Assembly (NCBI RefSeq): GCF_041242975.1
Contig: NZ_CP162488.1
Coordinates: 351,501 to 415,500, forward strand
Length of the DNA stretch: 64,000 bases
Direction: 5' to 3'
Origin: Xanthomonas sp. DAR 35659
Lineage (GTDB): Bacteria > Pseudomonadota > Gammaproteobacteria > Xanthomonadales > Xanthomonadaceae
Under the pieces are notes generated by a model, which saw only the letters and a list, made by a program, of their open reading frames with translations, was not told the origin of the DNA and did no database searches. Made by a program: the position numbers and the translations under genes. Of the stretch, positions 60,359 through 64,000 are shown piece by piece. Numbering within the stretch: position 1 is the first letter of the stretch; every line of letters starts with the position of its first letter.

Positions 60359-62565
60359 GCCGGGTCGCCGCACGCACGCATTGGCGCTGGCTGCGGCCGC
60401 TGTCGATCGCGTTGGCGACCTGGTTCGTGGCCAGCCTGCTGTTCGCGCCCTGGCTCAACCCCTGGGCGATCTGGCGCGCGCAGCGCGATGGCCAGACCCT
60501 GATGCTGGCGCAGCGCAGCCGCATCGATATGCAGTTGATCCGGGACGAGGCGCTGTCGCACTGGTTGATCCATCGGCAATGGCCCACGGCGCCGGCCTTG
60601 CCGGGCGTGCACGATCCGGCGCAGGCGGTGGTGGCGGTCGATGTGCCGGCCGAGTTCGAGTTGCGCTTTCGCTACACCGATCTGTTCCCCCAGCACTCCG
60701 GACTGCGCGGGCGCGCGCTGGTGTACCGGCTGGATCCGGCCACGCAGGCGTGGCATTGCCGCCCCGGCGTCCCGGCGCCGTCCTCGGCGCTGGCGCCGCC
60801 CGAGTGTCGCAGCGCGGTGCCGTGGACCCTCGTGGAGTGGCTGGCGCTGCTGCTCGCCCTGGCGATCGCGGCGCTGCTGGCGCTGGCGACGCTCTGGGTG
60901 CGGCTGCGTCCGGCGGTGCTGGAGATCGCGCGCATGCCGCGGCGCGTGTTCCGCCATCCGGTGTCCGCGTTGCCACAGTTGCATCGGCAACTGGGCTGGC
61001 TGCGCATGCGCGACGCCGTGCTGCGAGCGGCCGGCATTCCGGGCACGCGCTGGCGCCAGGCGCTGGCCTATGCCGGCGTCGGCGCCGACGCCCGCGCGGC
61101 GCTGCTCGCCGCACGGGTGGAGGCGGTCGCCAGCGACGCGCCCGCGTGGACGTTGCCCGGGCGGATGCGGCGGTGGACGCTGCCGCAGACCCTGCCGATC
61201 CCGCTGGAGCATCTGTGGCTGTACCGGCCCGACCCGACCCTGTCCGCGGCGGCGGTCGTGCAGCAGCTGCGCGCGCTGCCCAGCGGCCAGGACGTGGTGC
61301 TGGTGCTCAGCCCGGACGCGGCGTCGGATGCCGCCCTGCTGGCCTTCGCCAACGATCCGGACAATCTGTGCGCCTGCCTGGACCAGCCTGGCCAGAGCGA
61401 GTGGCTGCTGCGTCCCAGCGCCGCGCAGGTGCTGGTCGCGCTGCTGGCCCGGCAGCTGCAGCCCAGCCGCCTGTCGCCCTACCAGACCCACGGCGGCATC
61501 ACCCGCCCGGCCGCGTTCTTCGGCCGCCAGGCGCTGCTGGCGCGCGTGCTCAACCGCACGCCCGGCAACTACCTGCTGGTCGGTGGCCGGCAACTGGGCA
61601 AGACCAGCCTGATGAAGGCGCTGGAGCGGCGCTTCGCCGACCATCCGCACGTGCACTGCCGCTACGTGTCCCTGCGCGACCATCGGCTCTCGGCACGGCT
61701 GGCGAGCGAAGCGCGGATGCCGGCCGACAGCAGCCTGCCGGCGCTGATCGAGGCGCTGACGCAACGCGCCGGCGGACGCCGCCTGCTGCTGCTGGTGGAC
61801 GAGACCGACCTGTTCCTGCGCGAGGAAGCGGCCAGCGGCTACCTGCAACTGAGCGCCTTGCGCGCGCTGAGCGAAGAAGGCCGCTGCCATTTCATGCTCG
61901 CCGGGTTCTGGGACCTGTACGAAGCCGCCCTGCTCGACTACGCCTCGCCGATCCGCAACTTCGGCGAGGTCATCCAGTTGGCCGGGCTGGAGCGCGACGC
62001 CTGCGTGGCGCTGGCGACCGAACCGCTGGCGCGGCTGGGCCTGCACTATCACGATGCGGGCCTGCCCGAGAGGCTGGCCACGGCCTGCGGGCACCGCGCC
62101 AACCTGGTCGCCATCGCCTGCCAGCAGATGCTCGAGCATCTGCCGCGCGCGCAGCGCCTGATCGACGACGCGGCGGTGCAGGCGGCGATGCGCTCGGACG
62201 CGATGTTCGACGCGCTGGCCGGCTGGGCGCGGCTGAGCCCGGATCCGGTGGCGTGCCGCATCGACCGGATCCTGGTCTACCGCGTGGCCCAGGCGCAGCA
62301 TGCCGGATCCGCGGCGCAGGCGGACGCGACGGTGGAGCGGATCCTGGCCGACTGCGACACGGCCGGCGTGGCCATGGATGCCGAGGCGCTGCGCCGCGCG
62401 CTGGCCCGCCTGCAGCTGGCGCATGTGCTATGCCGCGCCGAGGACGGCGCGCACTACCGCTTCGCGGTGCCGCTGTTCGCCGCGCAGTTCCGGCCTGGCG
62501 AAGTGGATGCACTGCTGGCGCGCGAACTGCGCTCGCTACGCGCGGAGATGCCGCAGCCCTCGTGA
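60355..62565 (+). CDS. Membrane-anchored AAA/STAND-type ATPase, partner of the HTH protein
   Basis: The 736-residue protein uses a GTG start that overlaps the previous stop. Two transmembrane helices lie at about 10-32 (LSIALATWFVASLLFAPWL) and 158-182 (LVEWLALLLALAIAALLALA). They enclose an extracytoplasmic domain with a pilin-like HWLIHRQWPTAPALPG opening. The cytoplasmic part has FFGRQALLARVLNRTPGNY, Walker A GGRQLGKTSL (about 410-419) and Walker B LLLLVDETDLF (about 477-487). A winged-helix-like C-terminus follows. It resembles AAA-like proteins of STAND type paired with an HTH partner. The biological process is not known. Confidence 0.75.
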   Translation: MSRVAARTHWRWLRPLSIALATWFVASLLFAPWLNPWAIWRAQRDGQTLMLAQRSRIDMQLIRDEALSHWLIHRQWPTAPALPGVHDPAQAVVAVDVPAEFELRFRYTDLFPQHSGLRGRALVYRLDPATQAWHCRPGVPAPSSALAPPECRSAVPWTLVEWLALLLALAIAALLALATLWVRLRPAVLEIARMPRRVFRHPVSALPQLHRQLGWLRMRDAVLRAAGIPGTRWRQALAYAGVGADARAALLAARVEAVASDAPAWTLPGRMRRWTLPQTLPIPLEHLWLYRPDPTLSAAAVVQQLRALPSGQDVVLVLSPDAASDAALLAFANDPDNLCACLDQPGQSEWLLRPSAAQVLVALLARQLQPSRLSPYQTHGGITRPAAFFGRQALLARVLNRTPGNYLLVGGRQLGKTSLMKALERRFADHPHVHCRYVSLRDHRLSARLASEARMPADSSLPALIEALTQRAGGRRLLLLVDETDLFLREEAASGYLQLSALRALSEEGRCHFMLAGFWDLYEAALLDYASPIRNFGEVIQLAGLERDACVALATEPLARLGLHYHDAGLPERLATACGHRANLVAIACQQMLEHLPRAQRLIDDAAVQAAMRSDAMFDALAGWARLSPDPVACRIDRILVYRVAQAQHAGSAAQADATVERILADCDTAGVAMDAEALRRALARLQLAHVLCRAEDGAHYRFAVPLFAAQFRPGEVDALLARELRSLRAEMPQPS

Positions 62566-62607
62566 GCGCCGCGCGCGCCGCGCGGTCGGGCGTGCGCGGC
62601 GAGCGGC

Positions 62608-62613
62608 TACAAT
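62608..62613 (+). promoter_or_regulatory. -10 element of tatD
   Basis: TACAAT in a GC-rich gap of 76 bases, 28 bases before the tatD ATG. No clear -35. Confidence 0.4.
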
Positions 62614-62641
62614 CGCGGTTTTCCCATAGCCGCCCGCCCCC

Positions 62642-63439
62642 ATGCAGTTGATCGACATCGGCGCCAACCTCACTCACGATTCCTTCGATCGGGACCGCGA
62701 CGCGGTGCTGCAGCGCGCGCGCGCCGCCGGCGTGACGCAGATGGTGGTCACCGGCGCCAGCCGCGAACATTCGCCGCTGGCGCTGCACCTGGCGCAGCAG
62801 CATCCCGGCTTCCTGTACGCCACCGCCGGCGTGCATCCGCACCATGCCGCCGAATACACCGCCGAATGCGACGCGGAGATGCGCGCGCTGCACGCGCACC
62901 CGCAGGTGGTGGCGGTGGGCGAGTGCGGGCTGGATTATTTCCGCGATTTTGCGCCGCGCCCGGCGCAGCACCGCGCGTTCGAGCGCCAGTTGCAATTGGC
63001 CGTGGAGACCGGCAAGCCGCTGTTCCTGCACCAGCGCGACGCGCACGCGGATTTCCTGGCGCTGATGCGCCAGTTCGACGGCAAGCTCGGCCCGGTGGTG
63101 GTGCATTGCTTCACCGGCAGCCGCGAGGAACTGTTCGACTGCCTGGACCGCGACTGGCACATCGGCATCACCGGCTGGCTGTGCGACGAGCGCCGCGGCG
63201 CGCACCTGCGCGAGCTGGTGAAACACATCCCCGCCAATCGGCTGATGATCGAGACCGATGCGCCGTACCTGCTGCCGCGCACGCTCGCGCCGCTGCCCAA
63301 GGACCGCCGCAACGAGCCGGCGTTCCTGGCGCACATCGTCGAGGAACTGGCGCGCGACCGCGGCGAGGAAGTCGCGGCGACCGCGGCGGCGAGCACCGCC
63401 ACCGCGCGCGCCTTCTTCGGCTTGCCCGCCGCCGCTTGA
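62642..63439 (+). CDS. tatD: TatD-family metal-dependent hydrolase/deoxyribonuclease
   Basis: The 265-residue TIM-barrel hydrolase begins QLIDIGANLTHDSFDRDRDA. It has the metal ligands in AVGECGLDYFRDF (Glu), FLHQRDAH (His), VVHCFTGSREEL (His) and IETDAPYLLPR (Asp). The first motif reads D-I-G-A-N-L where many family members have D-x-H-x-H, which is usual for E. coli-type TatD. It is a 3'-5' exonuclease acting in DNA or oxidative-damage repair. Confidence 0.93.
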   Translation: MQLIDIGANLTHDSFDRDRDAVLQRARAAGVTQMVVTGASREHSPLALHLAQQHPGFLYATAGVHPHHAAEYTAECDAEMRALHAHPQVVAVGECGLDYFRDFAPRPAQHRAFERQLQLAVETGKPLFLHQRDAHADFLALMRQFDGKLGPVVVHCFTGSREELFDCLDRDWHIGITGWLCDERRGAHLRELVKHIPANRLMIETDAPYLLPRTLAPLPKDRRNEPAFLAHIVEELARDRGEEVAATAAASTATARAFFGLPAAA

Positions 63440-63458
63440 GGCGCGGCGGCGGCTCGGC

Positions 63459-63962
63459 TCATCCGACCTCGCTGTCCTCGCGCTTGGCCTCGGCCATCGC
63501 CTCCGGTTCCAGCTCCTCGGCGCTGCGGTTGAGCTTGACGAACACGCCCCAGGCGATCAGCAGCAAGGCCGCGCACAGCCCGACCGCGGTGGCGTAGGGC
63601 AGCTTGGCCGGGTCGTCGTGCATCAGTTCGAAGATCGACACCAGCGTCTCGATCGCCAGCGCGATGACGATGACCACGAAGAAGCGCGACAGGTAGCGGC
63701 GCACGCGGGTGGGGCCGCTGACCTTGACGTCGCGCTGGACCTCTTCCTCGAAGATGGTCTGGCCCAGTTCCAGCGTCACCAGCGCCACGGTCAGCAGGCC
63801 GATCGCCTCCAGCACCACGTTGAAGCGGTCGCGGATGACGAGGTCGCCGCCGGGGGTGAGGCCGTGCCACAGCTCCAGCACCGCCATCGCCACCAGGCCG
63901 GCGGCGCACAGCAGGAACAGCAGGATGATCAGGAAGTGGCCGCCACGGAAGATCTTTTCCAT
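63459..63962 (-). CDS. Four-helix inner-membrane protein of unknown function
   Basis: The 167-residue protein has four predicted transmembrane helices (about 8-30, 48-68, 90-112 and 122-143) with charged cytosolic ends. The first reads HFLIILLFLLCAAGLVAMAV and the third RFFVVIVIALAIETLVSIFE. The topology resembles PsiE-like proteins, but there is no motif to prove it. The start ATG 63962 is close to the window end. It converges with tatD across 19 bases. Confidence 0.7.
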   Translation of the reverse strand: MEKIFRGGHFLIILLFLLCAAGLVAMAVLELWHGLTPGGDLVIRDRFNVVLEAIGLLTVALVTLELGQTIFEEEVQRDVKVSGPTRVRRYLSRFFVVIVIALAIETLVSIFELMHDDPAKLPYATAVGLCAALLLIAWGVFVKLNRSAEELEPEAMAEAKREDSEVG

Positions 63963-64000
63963 GTGCTGCAGGCGCCGTCGGCGGTGATGAGGTGGCCGAG

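Noticed and set aside
59680..62424. Long minus-strand frame opposite the HTH/ATPase module
   Set aside because: Gln/Arg/His-rich shadow product with no motif, whereas the plus-strand genes show Walker motifs and a helix-turn-helix.

Overview
The window is high-GC chromosomal DNA from a gammaproteobacterium of the family Xanthomonadaceae, most likely Xanthomonas or a close relative. The evidence is the mix of protein families: a TonB-dependent transducer with its FecI/FecR regulators, a Xanthomonadales-type T4SS effector tail, an OleD-like reductase, and an aceB-aceA operon controlled by a divergent LysR gene. The intergenic palindromes (core GTAGGAGCGGCTTCAGCCGC and variants) fit the same group. 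Most of the window is ordinary core genome with dense, often overlapping genes.

Layout. 1-10 kb: end of an upstream gene, serine hydrolase, OleD-like reductase, small membrane protein, ddl, ubiJ-ubiB, O-methyltransferase, truC, DUF2059, arfB and a PlsC-like acyltransferase. 10-15 kb: TonB-dependent receptor, FecR anti-sigma factor and ECF sigma factor. 15.8-20.2 kb: an exported cyanophycinase/isoaspartyl-peptidase fusion and a lipoprotein Dcp peptidase. 20.2-23.2 kb: a small accessory island between 70-bp direct repeats of the dcp 3' end. It carries a decayed type I-F CRISPR array, a frameshifted IS4-type transposase remnant, and a lipoprotein plus HETGH-metallopeptidase pair that looks like an X-T4SS immunity/effector pair. 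23.6-29.4 kb: lepB, an SDR/MBL operon with divergent TetR, VOC, thioesterase, TfoX-like and AraC genes. 29.4-33.6 kb: LysR, malate synthase, isocitrate lyase.

33.9-39.2 kb: a cNMP-binding GGDEF protein followed by an apparent uncharacterised RiPP-like cassette. The cassette has a class III cyclase fused to a TPR domain, a 113-residue Nif11/NHLP-like precursor on the opposite strand, and a SagB-type dehydrogenase. 39.7-45.6 kb: cupin, several unknown genes, a DUF3182/hydrolase operon, and an Rrf2 regulator with a CPYC flavoprotein. 45.7-49.2 kb: an RNA-repair locus (rtcB and an SPFH/slipin) with two tandem tRNA-like elements upstream, then a short promoter-ORF-terminator unit. 49.4-64 kb: NTF2-like protein, PcaD-like hydrolase, two oxidoreductases, exported methyltransferase, rluE, hrpB containing an in-frame palindromic repeat, DUF3592, an HTH/AAA-type two-gene module, tatD and a membrane protein.

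The points most worth following up are the tRNA-like tandem beside slipin-rtcB, the RiPP-like cassette, the effector/immunity island with its att-like duplication and CRISPR relic, and the HTH plus membrane-ATPase pair. Family assignments were made by reading the sequence and from memory of the families; no database search was run.
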